Shown: one piece after another, positions 35,896-45,836 of the stretch
Numbering within the stretch: the stretch's first letter is position 1
Layout of the letters: every line of letters begins with the position of its first letter
Assembly (NCBI RefSeq): GCF_001274935.1
Contig: NZ_LILC01000019.1
Span: 228,228 to 292,227, forward strand
Direction: 5' to 3'
Length of the DNA: 64,000 bases
Source: Priestia koreensis
Lineage (GTDB): Bacteria; Bacillota; Bacilli; Bacillales; Bacillaceae_H
Made by a program: the position numbers and the translations under genes
The notes under the pieces: generated by a model
Databases searched by the model: none
What the model saw: only the letters and a program-made list of their open reading frames with translations
Told to the model about the DNA's origin: nothing

Positions 35896-37206
35896 ATGCC
35901 AAAACCGATTGTAGCGATTGTTGGTCGTCCTAATGTAGGGAAATCGACAATTTTTAATCGTATTGTAGGAGAGCGTGTCTCAATTGTTGAAGATATTCCA
36001 GGAGTAACAAGAGACCGTATTTATAGTTCAGCAGAATGGTTAAATTATGATTTTAACATTATTGATACAGGTGGTATTGATATTGGAGACGAGCCATTTT
36101 TAGCTCAAATTAAAAGTCAGGCTGAGATTGCCATTGATGAGGCAGACGTTATTATCTTTATGACGAACGGTCGAGACGGTGTTACACCGGCCGATGAAGA
36201 GGTTGCAAAGATTTTATACCGTTCGAAGAAATCTGTTGTTTTAGCCGTAAATAAAATTGATAATCCTGAAATGCGCGAGCAGATTTATGACTTTTACGCA
36301 TTAGGATTTGGAGAACCGTTCCCGATTTCAGGTACTCACGGTATCGGATTAGGGGATCTTCTAGATGCAGCAGCAGAACACTTCCCGAAAGAAGGGGAAG
36401 AAGAGTATGGTGACGAGGTTATTAAGTTTAGCTTAATCGGTCGTCCAAACGTAGGAAAATCATCGCTTGTAAACGCTATGCTAGGAGAAGAGCGCGTCAT
36501 CGTTAGTGACCTAGCAGGAACAACGCGTGATGCAATTGATACAAAGCTTGTGCGCGATGATCAAGAATACGTGATTATTGATACAGCAGGTATGCGTAAA
36601 AAAGGAAAAGTATATGAGAGTACCGAAAAGTATAGTGTACTACGTGCGTTAAAGGCGATTGAGCGTTCTGACGTCGTTTTAGTCGTTTTAAACGCCGAAG
36701 AAGGAATTATTGAGCAAGATAAACGAATCGCTGGTTATGCACATGAAGCAGGAAAAGCTGTTGTGATCGTTGTAAACAAATGGGACACGGTTGAAAAAGA
36801 TGAAAAAACAATGCGTGAGTTTGAAGAACAAATTCGTGAACACTTTTTATTCTTAAGCTATGCACCTATTGTGTTCTTATCAGCGAAGACGAAAAAACGT
36901 ACGCATAAGCTGTTACCTGTTGTCGATATGGTAAGTGAAAGTCATTCACAACGTGTACCGACAACCGTTATTAATGATGTCATCATGGATGCAGTGGCAA
37001 TGAATCCTACGCCAACTCATAATGGTAGTCGTCTGAAAATTTTCTATGCAACTCAAGTGGCGATTCAACCACCAACATTCGTGGTATTCGTTAATGATCC
37101 AGAGCTCATGCATTTCTCATATGAGCGCTTCTTAGAAAACAAACTACGTGAAGCCTTTGGTTTTGAAGGAACGCCAATCAAAATTTTCGCACGACCTCGT
37201 AAATAA
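35896..37206 (+). CDS. der: Ribosome biogenesis GTPase Der (EngA)
   Basis: Essential double-GTPase for 50S subunit assembly. 436 aa: two G domains, each with GRPNVGKS(T/S) (residues about 8-16 and 182-190), [12 protein letters not shown] (G3) and NKID/NKWD (G4), then a C-terminal KH-like domain ending in IFARPRK. Start ATG 35896 after AGAGAGGA. gpsA follows after 19 nt, so the two form a pair as in B. subtilis. Confidence 0.97.
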   Translation: MPKPIVAIVGRPNVGKSTIFNRIVGERVSIVEDIPGVTRDRIYSSAEWLNYDFNIIDTGGIDIGDEPFLAQIKSQAEIAIDEADVIIFMTNGRDGVTPADEEVAKILYRSKKSVVLAVNKIDNPEMREQIYDFYALGFGEPFPISGTHGIGLGDLLDAAAEHFPKEGEEEYGDEVIKFSLIGRPNVGKSSLVNAMLGEERVIVSDLAGTTRDAIDTKLVRDDQEYVIIDTAGMRKKGKVYESTEKYSVLRALKAIERSDVVLVVLNAEEGIIEQDKRIAGYAHEAGKAVVIVVNKWDTVEKDEKTMREFEEQIREHFLFLSYAPIVFLSAKTKKRTHKLLPVVDMVSESHSQRVPTTVINDVIMDAVAMNPTPTHNGSRLKIFYATQVAIQPPTFVVFVNDPELMHFSYERFLENKLREAFGFEGTPIKIFARPRK

Positions 37207-37225
37207 AGACAGGGATGTGATTGAG

Positions 37226-38260
37226 ATGAAACGTATCGGCGTATTAGGTGCAGGGAGCTGGGGAACGGCTTTGGCCTTTGTATTAGCAGATAATGGTCAT
37301 GAAGTGAAGTTGTGGGCTCATCGATCGGAAACGGTTGATGAGATTAATGAAACACATCGAAATGAACGCTATTTACCAGGGATTGAGCTGCCGACTTCAA
37401 TTGTTGGATATAGCTCCTTGCAAGAAGCTGTAGAAGATGTTTCCACAATTATTCTTGCAGTACCTACAAAAGCTATTCGGGAAGTATTGAGAAAGCTCAT
37501 TGAGATTGAGCATCCTCCATATACAATTGTTCATGTCAGCAAAGGGATTGAGCCTGATTCCCTTCTTCGTATTTCAGAAATTGTTGAAGAAGAAATGCCA
37601 CCGCGTCTATTAAAAGACGTGGTCGTCCTATCAGGACCTAGTCATGCAGAAGAAGTAAGTAAAAGACAGCCAACAACTGTTACGGTTTCGTCAAAAAATA
37701 TGCAGGCTGCAGAAGAGGTGCAAGAGCTCTTTAACAACCAGCATTATTTTAGGGTGTATACAAACCCTGACGTAATCGGAGTGGAAATTGGTGGAGCGCT
37801 CAAAAATATTATCGCACTTGCCGCTGGAATTACAGATGGTCTAGAGTATGGTGATAATGCAAAAGCAGCGCTTATTACGCGAGGACTAGCTGAAATTGCG
37901 CGCCTTGGTGCGGCAATGGGTGCTAATCCGCTTACTTTTTCTGGTCTAACCGGAATTGGCGATTTAATTGTGACGTGTACAAGCGTTCATTCGCGAAATT
38001 GGCGAGCAGGTAATCTCCTTGGTAAAGGGCATAATCTTGACGAGGTACTTGCGAACATGGGCATGGTTGTAGAAGGTGTTCGTACGACGAAGGCTGCTTA
38101 TCAGCTGGCTGAAAAATACGATGTGCAAATGCCATTAACCAAAGCTTTATATAATGTTTTGTTTAGTAATGTTCATCCAAAACAGGCGGTAGATGCGTTA
38201 ATGGCACGTACAAAAACACATGAAATGGAAGACTTAGCGAACATTTTAGGTCGAAGTTAA
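37226..38260 (+). CDS. gpsA: NAD(P)H-dependent glycerol-3-phosphate dehydrogenase
   Basis: Reduces dihydroxyacetone phosphate to sn-glycerol 3-phosphate for phospholipids. 344 aa: nucleotide loop [23 protein letters not shown], and [17 protein letters not shown] with the catalytic Lys. ATG 37226 follows AGGGATGTGATTGAG; a longer frame overlapping der has no ribosome site. A strong terminator follows immediately. Confidence 0.96.
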   Translation: MKRIGVLGAGSWGTALAFVLADNGHEVKLWAHRSETVDEINETHRNERYLPGIELPTSIVGYSSLQEAVEDVSTIILAVPTKAIREVLRKLIEIEHPPYTIVHVSKGIEPDSLLRISEIVEEEMPPRLLKDVVVLSGPSHAEEVSKRQPTTVTVSSKNMQAAEEVQELFNNQHYFRVYTNPDVIGVEIGGALKNIIALAAGITDGLEYGDNAKAALITRGLAEIARLGAAMGANPLTFSGLTGIGDLIVTCTSVHSRNWRAGNLLGKGHNLDEVLANMGMVVEGVRTTKAAYQLAEKYDVQMPLTKALYNVLFSNVHPKQAVDALMARTKTHEMEDLANILGRS

Positions 38261-38296
38261 AAAGAAGGTCATGCCGATGCATGGCCTTCTTTTTTT
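38259..38296 (+). terminator. Terminator of der-gpsA
   Basis: AAGAAGGTCATGC and GCATGGCCTTCTT arms, T-run of seven or more. Confidence 0.9.
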
Positions 38297-38318
38297 CCAT
38301 TTTTATTCATTCTTTCTA

Positions 38319-38327
38319 TGCTATAAT
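38319..38327 (+). promoter_or_regulatory. Extended -10 promoter of yphE-yphF
   Basis: TGCTATAAT (38319-38327) is a consensus extended -10 element 29 nt before the yphE start codon; the -35 region is poor. Confidence 0.5.
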
Positions 38328-38355
38328 ATGAGGACAAGGGAGGGAGGTTAGGGTC

Positions 38356-38559
38356 ATGTCACCAGCTTTAATGAAAATGTGGATAGCGCTTTCATCGATG
38401 GGGTTTATGTTTATTGCCATTTTAGCTATTTATATTAGTCGTTACAAAGTCAAAAAGGGAATTATAAGAGGAATAACAGCCCTCGTGGCATATAGTTTTA
38501 TGATTGTTGCTGGAATTATGATTGTGTTCGTTGTATTTAGTGGACCCGTCGATCAATAA
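38356..38559 (+). CDS. yphE: YphE-like small membrane protein (DUF2768)
   Basis: 67-aa protein with two membrane helices (about 8-28 and 38-60) joined by a basic loop (SRYKVKKGIIRG). Matches the DUF2768 family and the yphE position between gpsA and yphF. GGGAGG ribosome site. The stop overlaps the first possible yphF start. Function unknown. Confidence 0.85.
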   Translation: MSPALMKMWIALSSMGFMFIAILAIYISRYKVKKGIIRGITALVAYSFMIVAGIMIVFVVFSGPVDQ

Positions 38560-39311
38560 TGATGCATATGGTCTGGAAACGAAAAATGAAACGATGGAGC
38601 TTATGTGTCCTATCCGTATGGCTTGTGCTTCTTTTAGGAGGGTGTTTATACCCTGATGATCAGCTGAAGCAAAATCAAGTGCCGTATAAGGATCAAATAG
38701 CAGCTGTACAAACTGCTGTCAACCAGTTTCAAACAGATAGTGGAGGGTTGTTGCCCATCAAAACAAGAGACATGAGCACACCACTCTATCAGAAGTATCC
38801 CATTGATTTTAACAAGCTGATGCCCTCATACATGCAGGAACCACCGGGCACTGCTTTTGAAAGTGGAGGCGTTTATTCATACGTGCTTATAAACGTTGAA
38901 AAAGCTCCAACGGTCAAAGTGATTGATGTCCGAATGGCAGATAAAATTCGTGACCTCACGCTACGATTGGATATGTACCGCGAAAGTAACAGCGGTTATG
39001 TACCATTTGGAAAGGTTCTCGGCAAGGGGGTATTTGCACTTAATTATAAAAAATTGGGTCTTGATCAAGAGCCTTATGTTGAAAGTCCTTTTACAGGTCA
39101 TAATCTGCCTCTTATTGTCAATCAAGATGGCAAATTGTTTGTAGACTATTCCTCTGATCTGTACGCAGAAATGAAGGAGACGAAAGAAAAACTACAGGCA
39201 GGGCAAGACATCCGTTCAATATTGATGGAACATTCTGATTTTGTCCCTGCGTATTCATTACCGTATACGATTGATTCAAAAAAAGATGAACCTGTCTTTT
39301 TAGAAAAATAA
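38559..39311 (+). CDS. yphF: YphF-like lipoprotein
   Basis: 250-aa predicted lipoprotein: basic start, hydrophobic helix and lipobox LLLGGC (Cys near residue 29), then a soluble extracytoplasmic domain with no recognised catalytic motif. Start is uncertain among ATG 38559, 38562 and 38568; the first overlaps the yphE stop (TAATG), which favours translational coupling. Located between yphE and spoIVA as in B. subtilis. Function unknown. Confidence 0.85.
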   Translation: MMHMVWKRKMKRWSLCVLSVWLVLLLGGCLYPDDQLKQNQVPYKDQIAAVQTAVNQFQTDSGGLLPIKTRDMSTPLYQKYPIDFNKLMPSYMQEPPGTAFESGGVYSYVLINVEKAPTVKVIDVRMADKIRDLTLRLDMYRESNSGYVPFGKVLGKGVFALNYKKLGLDQEPYVESPFTGHNLPLIVNQDGKLFVDYSSDLYAEMKETKEKLQAGQDIRSILMEHSDFVPAYSLPYTIDSKKDEPVFLEK

Positions 39312-39316
39312 GTCAT

Positions 39317-39359
39317 GAACCCTTTCTCACTGAATAAAATCAAAGAGAAAGGGTTTTTC
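39317..39359 (+). terminator. Terminator of yphE-yphF
   Basis: AACCCTTTCTC and GAGAAAGGGTT arms, T-run follows. Confidence 0.8.
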
Positions 39360-39498
39360 ATATTGAAGAATGACTTTTCAGTTTATCTATGACACATCCA
39401 GCTGGGCACATAAATAAGGTTTTTTCAATGATCCTGATGCTAATCTCGCGTAATAAAGCGAAGAAAAAACCGAAATGAAAGAAAAGTTTTTTTGAAAG

Positions 39499-39528
39499 TC
39501 ATATTTTAATAGGACAACGTCATAACTA
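39499..39528 (+). promoter_or_regulatory. Sigma-E-type promoter of spoIVA
   Basis: TCATATT (39499-39505), 15 bp, CATAACTA (39521-39528) resembles the sigma-E consensus. spoIVA is a mother-cell sigma-E gene in B. subtilis. Confidence 0.65.
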
Positions 39529-39598
39529 TATAATGTCCTATTCTATTCTTGCAATGAATACCATAACCCATGAACTAATAGATCGGAGGGGGATCTTT

Positions 39599-41077
39599 TT
39601 GGAAAAGTTCGATATTTTCAAAGACATCGCTGAACGTACAGGTGGAGATATATATTTAGGAGTAGTTGGTGCAGTAAGAACGGGGAAATCTACTTTCATT
39701 AAAAAGTTTATGGAATTAGTAGTGTTACCAAACATTTCAAGCGAAGCAGAGCGTGCAAGAGCGCAAGATGAGCTACCCCAAAGTGCAGCTGGTAAAACCA
39801 TTATGACGACAGAGCCAAAATTTGTACCGAATCAGGCGGTCAATATTGAGGTAAATGACGGCTTAGAAGTGAATATTCGATTAGTAGATTGCGTAGGGTA
39901 TACAGTCCCTGGAGCAAAAGGATATGAGGATGAAAATGGGCCTCGCATGATTACGACGCCGTGGTACGAAGAGCCAATTCCGTTCCATGAAGCAGCTGAG
40001 ATTGGAACAAGAAAGGTCATTCAAGAGCACTCTACGATTGGGGTAGTCGTAACAACAGACGGTTCGATTGGTGAAATTCCTCGTGAGGATTATATTGAAG
40101 CAGAAGAAAGAGTCATTGAAGAACTGAAAGAAGTAGGAAAACCATTCATCATGATTGTCAACTCAGCTCAGCCACATCATCCAAACACGGAGAAACTTCG
40201 CGCTAATTTAAGCGAGAAGTATGATATTCCTGTATTAGCAATGAGTGTGGAGACAATGAGAGAAAACGACGTACTAAACGTGCTTCGTGAAGCGTTGTTT
40301 GAGTTTCCAGTTCTTGAAGTGAACGTAAATCTACCAAGCTGGGTGATGGTCTTAAAGGATCAACACTGGCTCCGTGAAAGCTATCAAGGGGCTGTTCAAG
40401 ACACGGTCAAAGACATTAAACGACTTCGTGACGTGGACCGAGTGGTGGAACACTTCAGCGGCTATGATTTTATCGAGCAGGCTCGCCTAGCAGGAATTGA
40501 GATGGGGCAAGGTATTGCAGAGATTGATCTTTATGCGCCGGACGATCTTTATGACCAGATTTTAAAAGAGGTTGTAGGGGTTGAAATTAGAGGACGTGAT
40601 CATCTTCTTCAACTCATGCAGGAATTTGCTCATGCTAAGGCGGAATATGATCAGGTGTCAGATGCCTTGAAAATGGTGAAACAGACGGGATATGGAATTG
40701 CTGCTCCGTCCCTTGCTGATATGAGCCTAGATGAGCCAGAGATTATTCGTCAAGGTGCCCGATTCGGCGTGCGTTTGAAAGCTGTGGCCCCATCTATTCA
40801 TATGATTAAGGTGGATGTTGAATCAGAGTTTGCACCAATTATCGGGACTGAAAAACAAAGCGAAGAATTAGTGCGATATCTCATGCAGGATTTTGAAGAC
40901 GACCCGCTATCCATCTGGAATTCAGATATTTTTGGCCGCTCTTTAAGCTCCATCGTTCGCGAAGGAATTCAGGCTAAATTATCCTTAATGCCAGAAAATG
41001 CGCGCTACAAGCTTAAAGAAACGCTTGAACGTATTATTAATGAGGGATCAGGTGGATTAATTGCCATCATCCTTTAG
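39599..41077 (+). CDS. spoIVA: Spore coat morphogenetic ATPase SpoIVA
   Basis: Builds the basement layer of the spore coat on the outer forespore membrane by ATP-driven polymerisation. 492 aa, identical in length to B. subtilis SpoIVA. N-terminal TRAFAC-like ATPase domain with GAVRTGKST (Walker A) and DCVGYTVPGAKGYEDE (switch/Walker B region); C-terminus ends in the hydrophobic SGGLIAIIL used for membrane attachment. Translation starts at TTG 39599, 6 nt after GGAGGGGG; MEKFDIFKDIAERTGGD aligns with the known start. Confidence 0.97.
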   Translation: MEKFDIFKDIAERTGGDIYLGVVGAVRTGKSTFIKKFMELVVLPNISSEAERARAQDELPQSAAGKTIMTTEPKFVPNQAVNIEVNDGLEVNIRLVDCVGYTVPGAKGYEDENGPRMITTPWYEEPIPFHEAAEIGTRKVIQEHSTIGVVVTTDGSIGEIPREDYIEAEERVIEELKEVGKPFIMIVNSAQPHHPNTEKLRANLSEKYDIPVLAMSVETMRENDVLNVLREALFEFPVLEVNVNLPSWVMVLKDQHWLRESYQGAVQDTVKDIKRLRDVDRVVEHFSGYDFIEQARLAGIEMGQGIAEIDLYAPDDLYDQILKEVVGVEIRGRDHLLQLMQEFAHAKAEYDQVSDALKMVKQTGYGIAAPSLADMSLDEPEIIRQGARFGVRLKAVAPSIHMIKVDVESEFAPIIGTEKQSEELVRYLMQDFEDDPLSIWNSDIFGRSLSSIVREGIQAKLSLMPENARYKLKETLERIINEGSGGLIAIIL

Positions 41078-41078
41078 G

Positions 41079-41110
41079 CAAAAAGCTCCTTTCACAAGGG
41101 GCTTTTTTTT
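41079..41110 (+). terminator. Terminator of spoIVA
   Basis: AAAAGCTCC and GGGGCTTTTTTTT arms with a 7-nt loop. Confidence 0.85.
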
Positions 41111-41469
41111 GTGGAAATTTGCTTTTGTATTTGGTGTGGAAGTAGAGAACGTTGTGGTTGTTATGGTAGGAAAATATAAATGAAGAGGATTAAAGATTGA
41201 AACGGAAGGGAATGGGTAAAGAAGTAACAGAGAAATATACTTGCCAAGAGGCTCCGAGCGCCTGTCAGCGCTAAAAAAAGAGAAATATGTTACTAAATCT
41301 GAAAGCGATTTCCAGAAAAAGCTTATTTTTTATGTAATATTAGTAATATATAGCGAAATTACATAGTTTTAGCTTGATTCATGGTTGTTTCATATGTTAA
41401 TCTTTTATCAGCCAAGTATCATTAACGTTGATTTAATACGCTTTCTACGCTTTTTTAAAGGGAAAAAGA
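41111..41469. other. Gene-poor interval before the hbs promoters
   Basis: About 360 nt without a convincing gene. One short frame (ATG 41212, 20 codons) lacks a good ribosome site. An AGCGC/GCGCT inverted repeat stands near 41260-41275. The rest is AT-rich. Confidence 0.5.
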
Positions 41470-41603
41470 TTGAATTATAGTAATAAATCGTTTATGATAG
41501 GCGTGTCAAAGCAATTATATGTATAGAATTTGCGAAAAGTGTGAACAAATGAAAATAAGTAATTACTAGAATCACTTGACATACAAGGGTTTCTAGCTAT
41601 TAT
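41470..41603 (+). promoter_or_regulatory. Two tandem sigma-A promoters of hbs
   Basis: P1: TTGAAT (41470-41475), 17 bp, TATGAT (41493-41498). P2: TTGACA (41576-41581), 16 bp, TATTAT (41598-41603), about 37 nt before the start codon. Multiple promoters are also known for hbs of B. subtilis. Confidence 0.7.
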
Positions 41604-41639
41604 ATTAGGATTAAGAACTTTTGGGAGGAGGTGAATGGC

Positions 41640-41912
41640 ATGAACAAAACAGATTTAATCAACGCTGTTTCAGAAGCGAGTGAACTTTCTAAAAAAGACG
41701 CTACAAAAGCAGTTGACGCTGTTTTTGAATCTATCTTAGATGCATTAAAAGATGGGGACAAAGTACAATTAATCGGTTTTGGTAACTTCGAAGTTCGTGA
41801 ACGTGCTGCTCGTAAAGGTCGCAACCCACAAACTGGTGAAGAAATCGAAATTCCAGCAAGCAAAGTTCCTGCATTCAAACCAGGTAAAGCTCTTAAAGAT
41901 GCTGTAAAATAA
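41640..41912 (+). CDS. hbs: DNA-binding protein HU (HBsu)
   Basis: Histone-like nucleoid protein, 90 aa. It begins [20 protein letters not shown] and carries the HU signature [21 protein letters not shown] with the DNA-contacting arm including the intercalating Pro (RNPQTG). The ATG at 41640 sits after an extended GGGAGGAGGTGA ribosome site, consistent with very high expression. A terminator follows. Confidence 0.98.
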   Translation: MNKTDLINAVSEASELSKKDATKAVDAVFESILDALKDGDKVQLIGFGNFEVRERAARKGRNPQTGEEIEIPASKVPAFKPGKALKDAVK

Positions 41913-41966
41913 TACATTTACATAAAGAACAATCAGCAACATGATTCGTTCCGTCAAAGAGCTGGG

Positions 41967-41999
41967 AAAGGTCGCACATTGAGCGACCTTTCTTTTTTG
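41967..41999 (+). terminator. Terminator of hbs
   Basis: AAAGGTCGC and GCGACCTTT arms, then C and TTTTTT. Confidence 0.9.
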
Positions 42000-42066
42000 C
42001 CTTTAACTTATACGTATGCTAGAATCTTCTTAAACTTATTCTATGTATGGCCTTGGAGGAACAATA

Positions 42067-42633
42067 ATGTCACAGGTAAATAAAGAACAAATTGAGCATG
42101 CAATTCGATTACTTTTAGAAGCAGTAGGGGAAGACCCAAATCGTGAAGGATTACTTGATACACCGAAACGTGTAGCAAAAATGTACGAAGAGGTTTTCTC
42201 AGGATTAAATGAAGATCCAAAAGAGCATTTTAAAACAGTATTTGGTGAAGATCACGAAGAATTAGTACTTGTAAAGGACATTCCTTTCTATTCTATGTGT
42301 GAACATCATCTTGTACCGTTTTATGGAAAAGCACACATCGCCTACATTCCAAAGGGCGGAAAAGTAACAGGTCTTAGTAAACTAGCGCGCGCGGTTGAGG
42401 CCGTTGCAAAACGCCCACAGCTTCAGGAGCGAATTACGTCTACAGTAGCAGACTCTATCGTAGAATCTCTTGAGCCACATGGTGTGATGGTAGTGGTAGA
42501 AGCAGAGCACATGTGTATGACGATGCGCGGCGTGAAAAAACCTGGTGCATCGACGGTTACATCTGCAGTTAGAGGTGTATTAGCAACAGATGCAGCTGCG
42601 AGATCAGAAGTGCTTTCATTAATTAAATCTTAA
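42067..42633 (+). CDS. folE: GTP cyclohydrolase I
   Basis: First enzyme of folate synthesis: GTP to dihydroneopterin triphosphate and formate. 188 aa with zinc/substrate motifs [20 protein letters not shown] and [12 protein letters not shown] (second zinc Cys). The ATG at 42067 follows GGAGG; the longer frame starting 42043 reads through the ribosome site. In B. subtilis it is mtrA, co-transcribed with mtrB; here mtrB follows after 38 nt. Confidence 0.97.
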   Translation: MSQVNKEQIEHAIRLLLEAVGEDPNREGLLDTPKRVAKMYEEVFSGLNEDPKEHFKTVFGEDHEELVLVKDIPFYSMCEHHLVPFYGKAHIAYIPKGGKVTGLSKLARAVEAVAKRPQLQERITSTVADSIVESLEPHGVMVVVEAEHMCMTMRGVKKPGASTVTSAVRGVLATDAAARSEVLSLIKS

Positions 42634-42671
42634 GGCTAGATGGCCTCAATAAGACTTTAGGAGTAGGTAAA

Positions 42672-42902
42672 ATGAAAAGTAATGGAGCAAACGAATATAT
42701 TGTCATTAAAGCGTTAGAAGACGGAGTCAACGTCATCGGCTTAACGAGAGGTGCAGATACTCGCTTTCATCATTCCGAAAAACTTGATAAAGGTGAAGTG
42801 CTAATTGCTCAGTTTACAGAGCATACTTCTGCAATTAAAATCAGAGGAAAAGCATCGCTTCAAACAAGCCATGGTGAAGTAGAATCTGATTCAAAGCGAT
42901 AA
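42672..42902 (+). CDS. mtrB: Tryptophan RNA-binding attenuation protein TRAP
   Basis: 76-aa subunit of the 11-mer ring that, with tryptophan, binds GAG/UAG triplets in the trp leader. Key features are readable: the RNA-contacting lysines in [22 protein letters not shown] and the tryptophan-pocket segments [12 protein letters not shown] and TEHTSAI. AGGAGTAGG ribosome site. Its target leader is in this same window (about 48.50-48.71 kb). Confidence 0.97.
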   Translation: MKSNGANEYIVIKALEDGVNVIGLTRGADTRFHHSEKLDKGEVLIAQFTEHTSAIKIRGKASLQTSHGEVESDSKR

Positions 42903-42927
42903 GTATTTCATTTCCCTATTCACGTAG

Positions 42928-42984
42928 TCGCCCTGGGTTTTTCTAAAGTGAATTGTTTGTTCTCACTTAGAAGATCAAGGGCGA
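42928..42984 (+). other. Large stem-loop between mtrB and hepS
   Basis: TCGCCCT (42928-42934) pairs with AGGGCGA (42978-42984); inside, TTCTAAAGTGA pairs with TCACTTAGAA (one bulge). There is no T-run afterwards, so it is not an ordinary terminator. Confidence 0.55.
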
Positions 42985-43088
42985 TGTCTTTATGAGAATA
43001 GATACAGACATTTTCATTTTAGGGAGGTATATCTTTCCTATAAGGTAGCAAGAATAAAGAAAATAGAGGTTTTTTTCATATACAGTTA

Positions 43089-43097
43089 TGATATAAT
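43089..43097 (+). promoter_or_regulatory. Extended -10 promoter of hepS-menG-hepT
   Basis: TGATATAAT (43089-43097) matches the extended -10 consensus about 64 nt before the hepS start; no clear -35. Confidence 0.5.
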
Positions 43098-43160
43098 TGA
43101 CAGGGTCTAATGAAGAACAACCGTATAAAATGTGTAAGAGGGAGACAGAGGGTGATGATC

Positions 43161-43925
43161 ATGCAAAATAGTACAAACACAGTTGCCGATATGAAAGAGC
43201 ACATTGAAAAAGAACTTGCTCATTCATATATGAAAAAATTTATTCGTCATCCACAAATTGATGAAGACAAATTATTTTATATCTGCTCCTTTTTAAAAAC
43301 CCTACCTATTTCTGATGAAGAATTTAAAACATATGTAACTTCCATTATGCTTGTGCAAACGGCACTTGATGCCCATGATTTAGTAACGATTCAAGCACTC
43401 CAAGAAAATGATCTGCTGAAGCAAAGGCAGCTTACTGTATTATCAGGTGATTATTACAGTGGTTTGTACTATTCTTATCTTTCACAACAAGGCAGTATCT
43501 CCTTAATTCGTGAAACATCTGCAGGAATTAAAGATATTAACGTCGCAAAGATGAAATTATATTATACAGATCACCTTTCCACTGAGGAAGCGTTAGAACA
43601 TCTATACACGATTGAAACGTCCCTGATTCAGTCATTATGTCGTTATTTTGGAAAGCCTGAATGGCAAGCTTTACTTGGACATGCTATGTATATGAAATTG
43701 CTGTTTAGACTATTGGATGGCCAAAAGCCGCGTGCATCTTTTTTGACCAATCGAATTAAAGGTGAACAAGAGGTCAGTCTCGAGACGATTCTTTATCCAT
43801 CTCTTGTACGCTCACAGGCCTTTATTCAAGAGAGTGCAAGCAAGATGTCAAGCTTAGATGAGGAACTGCAAGATGATCTAAATGGGCTTTTCCAACGTTT
43901 TAAACAGTCCCAATCAAGGTTGTAG
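43161..43925 (+). CDS. hepS: Heptaprenyl diphosphate synthase component I
   Basis: Small, non-catalytic subunit of the heterodimer making the menaquinone-7 side chain. 254-aa helical protein without the DDxxD motifs, as expected. Located before menG and hepT, which defines it. ATG 43161 is best spaced from GAGGG; ATG 43155 is also in frame and too close. Sequence conservation in this family is low, so the call relies on context and on segments such as [15 protein letters not shown]. Confidence 0.92.
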   Translation: MQNSTNTVADMKEHIEKELAHSYMKKFIRHPQIDEDKLFYICSFLKTLPISDEEFKTYVTSIMLVQTALDAHDLVTIQALQENDLLKQRQLTVLSGDYYSGLYYSYLSQQGSISLIRETSAGIKDINVAKMKLYYTDHLSTEEALEHLYTIETSLIQSLCRYFGKPEWQALLGHAMYMKLLFRLLDGQKPRASFLTNRIKGEQEVSLETILYPSLVRSQAFIQESASKMSSLDEELQDDLNGLFQRFKQSQSRL

Positions 43926-43938
43926 GAGAAGGATAATA

Positions 43939-44646
43939 ATGCAAGAATCAAAAGAGCAACGCGTCCATAATGTGTTTGAAAAAATTTATAAAAACTATGA
44001 CCAAATGAACTCCGTCATCAGCTTTCAGCGCCACAAAGCATGGCGTCAAGATACGATGAAGCGAATGGATGTTCAAAAAGGTTCAAAGGCATTAGATGTA
44101 TGCTGTGGAACGGCTGATTGGACACTAGCGTTAGCAGAAGCTGTTGGTGAAAAAGGTGAGGTCGTCGGACTTGATTTTAGCCAAAATATGCTAAAAATAG
44201 GCGAAGAAAAAGTAGCCAGTTCGTCTCACAAAAACATCAAGCTTATACACGGTAACGCGATGGAACTACCATTTCCGGACAACACGTTTGATTACGTCAC
44301 GATTGGATTCGGACTTCGAAACGTGCCGGATTACATGACGGTGTTAAAAGAAATGCACCGCGTGGTAAAACCAGGTGGTAAGGTAGTGTGTTTAGAAACA
44401 TCTCAGCCAACAACCCCTGGCTATCGTCAGCTGTATTTCCTTTATTTTAAGCATATTATGCCGATGTTAGGAAAGCTTGTGGCGAAAAGCTACGAAGAAT
44501 ATTCATGGTTACAAGAATCAACGGTTAACTTCCCTGGTAAAAAAGAATTGGCAAAAATGTTTGACGAAGCAGGATTTGCAAAGGTTGAAGTCAAATCTTA
44601 TACGGGTGGAGTAGCAGCCATGCATATGGGGTATAAAGACAAATAA
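43939..44646 (+). CDS. menG: Demethylmenaquinone methyltransferase MenG
   Basis: Last step of menaquinone synthesis, methylation with S-adenosylmethionine. 235 aa: UbiE signatures [17 protein letters not shown] and [23 protein letters not shown] motif [18 protein letters not shown] 43939 after GGAGAAGGA, 13 nt behind hepS. Middle gene of hepS-menG-hepT. Confidence 0.96.
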   Translation: MQESKEQRVHNVFEKIYKNYDQMNSVISFQRHKAWRQDTMKRMDVQKGSKALDVCCGTADWTLALAEAVGEKGEVVGLDFSQNMLKIGEEKVASSSHKNIKLIHGNAMELPFPDNTFDYVTIGFGLRNVPDYMTVLKEMHRVVKPGGKVVCLETSQPTTPGYRQLYFLYFKHIMPMLGKLVAKSYEEYSWLQESTVNFPGKKELAKMFDEAGFAKVEVKSYTGGVAAMHMGYKDK

Positions 44647-44659
44647 CTGTATTTCGGAG

Positions 44660-44735
44660 AGGTCCTTACGCTAATGAGGTATCCATAAGCTATGTAAAGC
44701 GTTACATCAAGGTACAGGACCTTTCTTCTTTTTAT
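44660..44735 (+). terminator. Possible attenuator between menG and hepT
   Basis: AGGTCCT (44660-44666) pairs with AGGACCT (44716-44722), with an inner ACGCT/AGCGT pair, followed by a T-rich stretch. Weak because of the long arms and interrupted T-run; may tune hepT relative to hepS-menG. Confidence 0.5.
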
Positions 44736-44770
44736 ACATTGGATTGAAATTTAGATATAAGGTGAATTCC

Positions 44771-45736
44771 ATGAAGTTAAAAATGATGTATCCTTACCTC
44801 AATGCTGATATTGCGTTGATTGAAAAGGAATTAGCACGAACGGTACAAGCAGAAGATTCAGTCATTGAAGAAGCCTCCTTGCACTTACTTAAAGCAGGTG
44901 GGAAAAGAATTCGACCTGTCTTTGTGCTTCTCGCAGGGAAATTTGGCGATTATCAGATCGATACAGTAAAGTACGTAGCGATCGCTTTAGAACTCATCCA
45001 TATGGCTTCTTTGGTGCATGATGATGTCATTGACGATGCGGACAAACGAAGAGGTCAAGATACCATTAAATCAAGATGGGATAATCGAATCGCGATGTAT
45101 ACGGGCGATTATATATTCGCTCGGGCGCTGGAGATGATTACGAAAATCGAAGATGCAGAAGCCCATCAAATTTTATCTCATACGATTGTTGAAGTCGGAC
45201 TAGGTGAAATTGAGCAAATCCGTGATAAATACGATCTAGATCAAAGTTTACGTACATACCTTCGTCGTATTAAACGAAAAACAGCCCTGCTTATTGCTTC
45301 AAGCTGTCAGCTCGGCGCGATTGCAACTGGGGCACCAAGCTCAGTTCATAAACGCTTGTTCTGGTTTGGCTATTATGTAGGCATGTCTTTCCAAATTACG
45401 GACGATATTTTAGATTTCACAGCAACAGCAGAGCAGCTTGGAAAGCCAGCAGGAAGCGACCTGCTACAAGGAAATATTACGTTGCCTGTACTATATGCCA
45501 TTCAGGATCAAGCGTTTCGTGAAAAAGTAGAAAATCTTTTCGTGAGCACGAATCCCGAAAAAGATATTACATCAATCATTGATGAAATTAAAGGTTCAGA
45601 CGCGATTGAGCGTTCCGTGGATTTAAGCAATCGTTACTTGACAAAGGCGTTTCATGTCTTAGAGGAGTTACCACCGAACAAGGCCAAAACAGCGCTACAT
45701 AAAATTGCGAAATTTATCGGAAAGAGAAAATTTTAA
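44771..45736 (+). CDS. hepT: Heptaprenyl diphosphate synthase component II
   Basis: Catalytic polyprenyl synthase subunit. 321 aa with both Asp-rich motifs: LVHDDVIDDADKRRG (FARM) and FQITDDILDF (SARM), plus GGKRIRPV (substrate Lys-Arg). ATG 44771 follows AAGGTGA. It supplies the C35 chain for menaquinone with HepS. Confidence 0.96.
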   Translation: MKLKMMYPYLNADIALIEKELARTVQAEDSVIEEASLHLLKAGGKRIRPVFVLLAGKFGDYQIDTVKYVAIALELIHMASLVHDDVIDDADKRRGQDTIKSRWDNRIAMYTGDYIFARALEMITKIEDAEAHQILSHTIVEVGLGEIEQIRDKYDLDQSLRTYLRRIKRKTALLIASSCQLGAIATGAPSSVHKRLFWFGYYVGMSFQITDDILDFTATAEQLGKPAGSDLLQGNITLPVLYAIQDQAFREKVENLFVSTNPEKDITSIIDEIKGSDAIERSVDLSNRYLTKAFHVLEELPPNKAKTALHKIAKFIGKRKF

Positions 45737-45755
45737 CAGTATTTCCATGAGAAAG

Positions 45756-45784
45756 TTGTAAAATACTGAAAATAGTGTTACTAT
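45756..45784 (+). promoter_or_regulatory. Possible promoter of ndk
   Basis: TTGTAA (45756-45761), 17 bp, TACTAT (45779-45784); a moderate sigma-A match about 50 nt before the ndk start. Confidence 0.4.
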
Positions 45785-45836
45785 TCTTCTGAGAGTGTTT
45801 GCGCTTTCATTTTACATAATTCGGGGTGGGATTCTC

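Noticed and set aside
41175..41272. 20-25-codon frame before hbs
   Set aside because: Ribosome site poorly spaced and composition unremarkable; probably chance.
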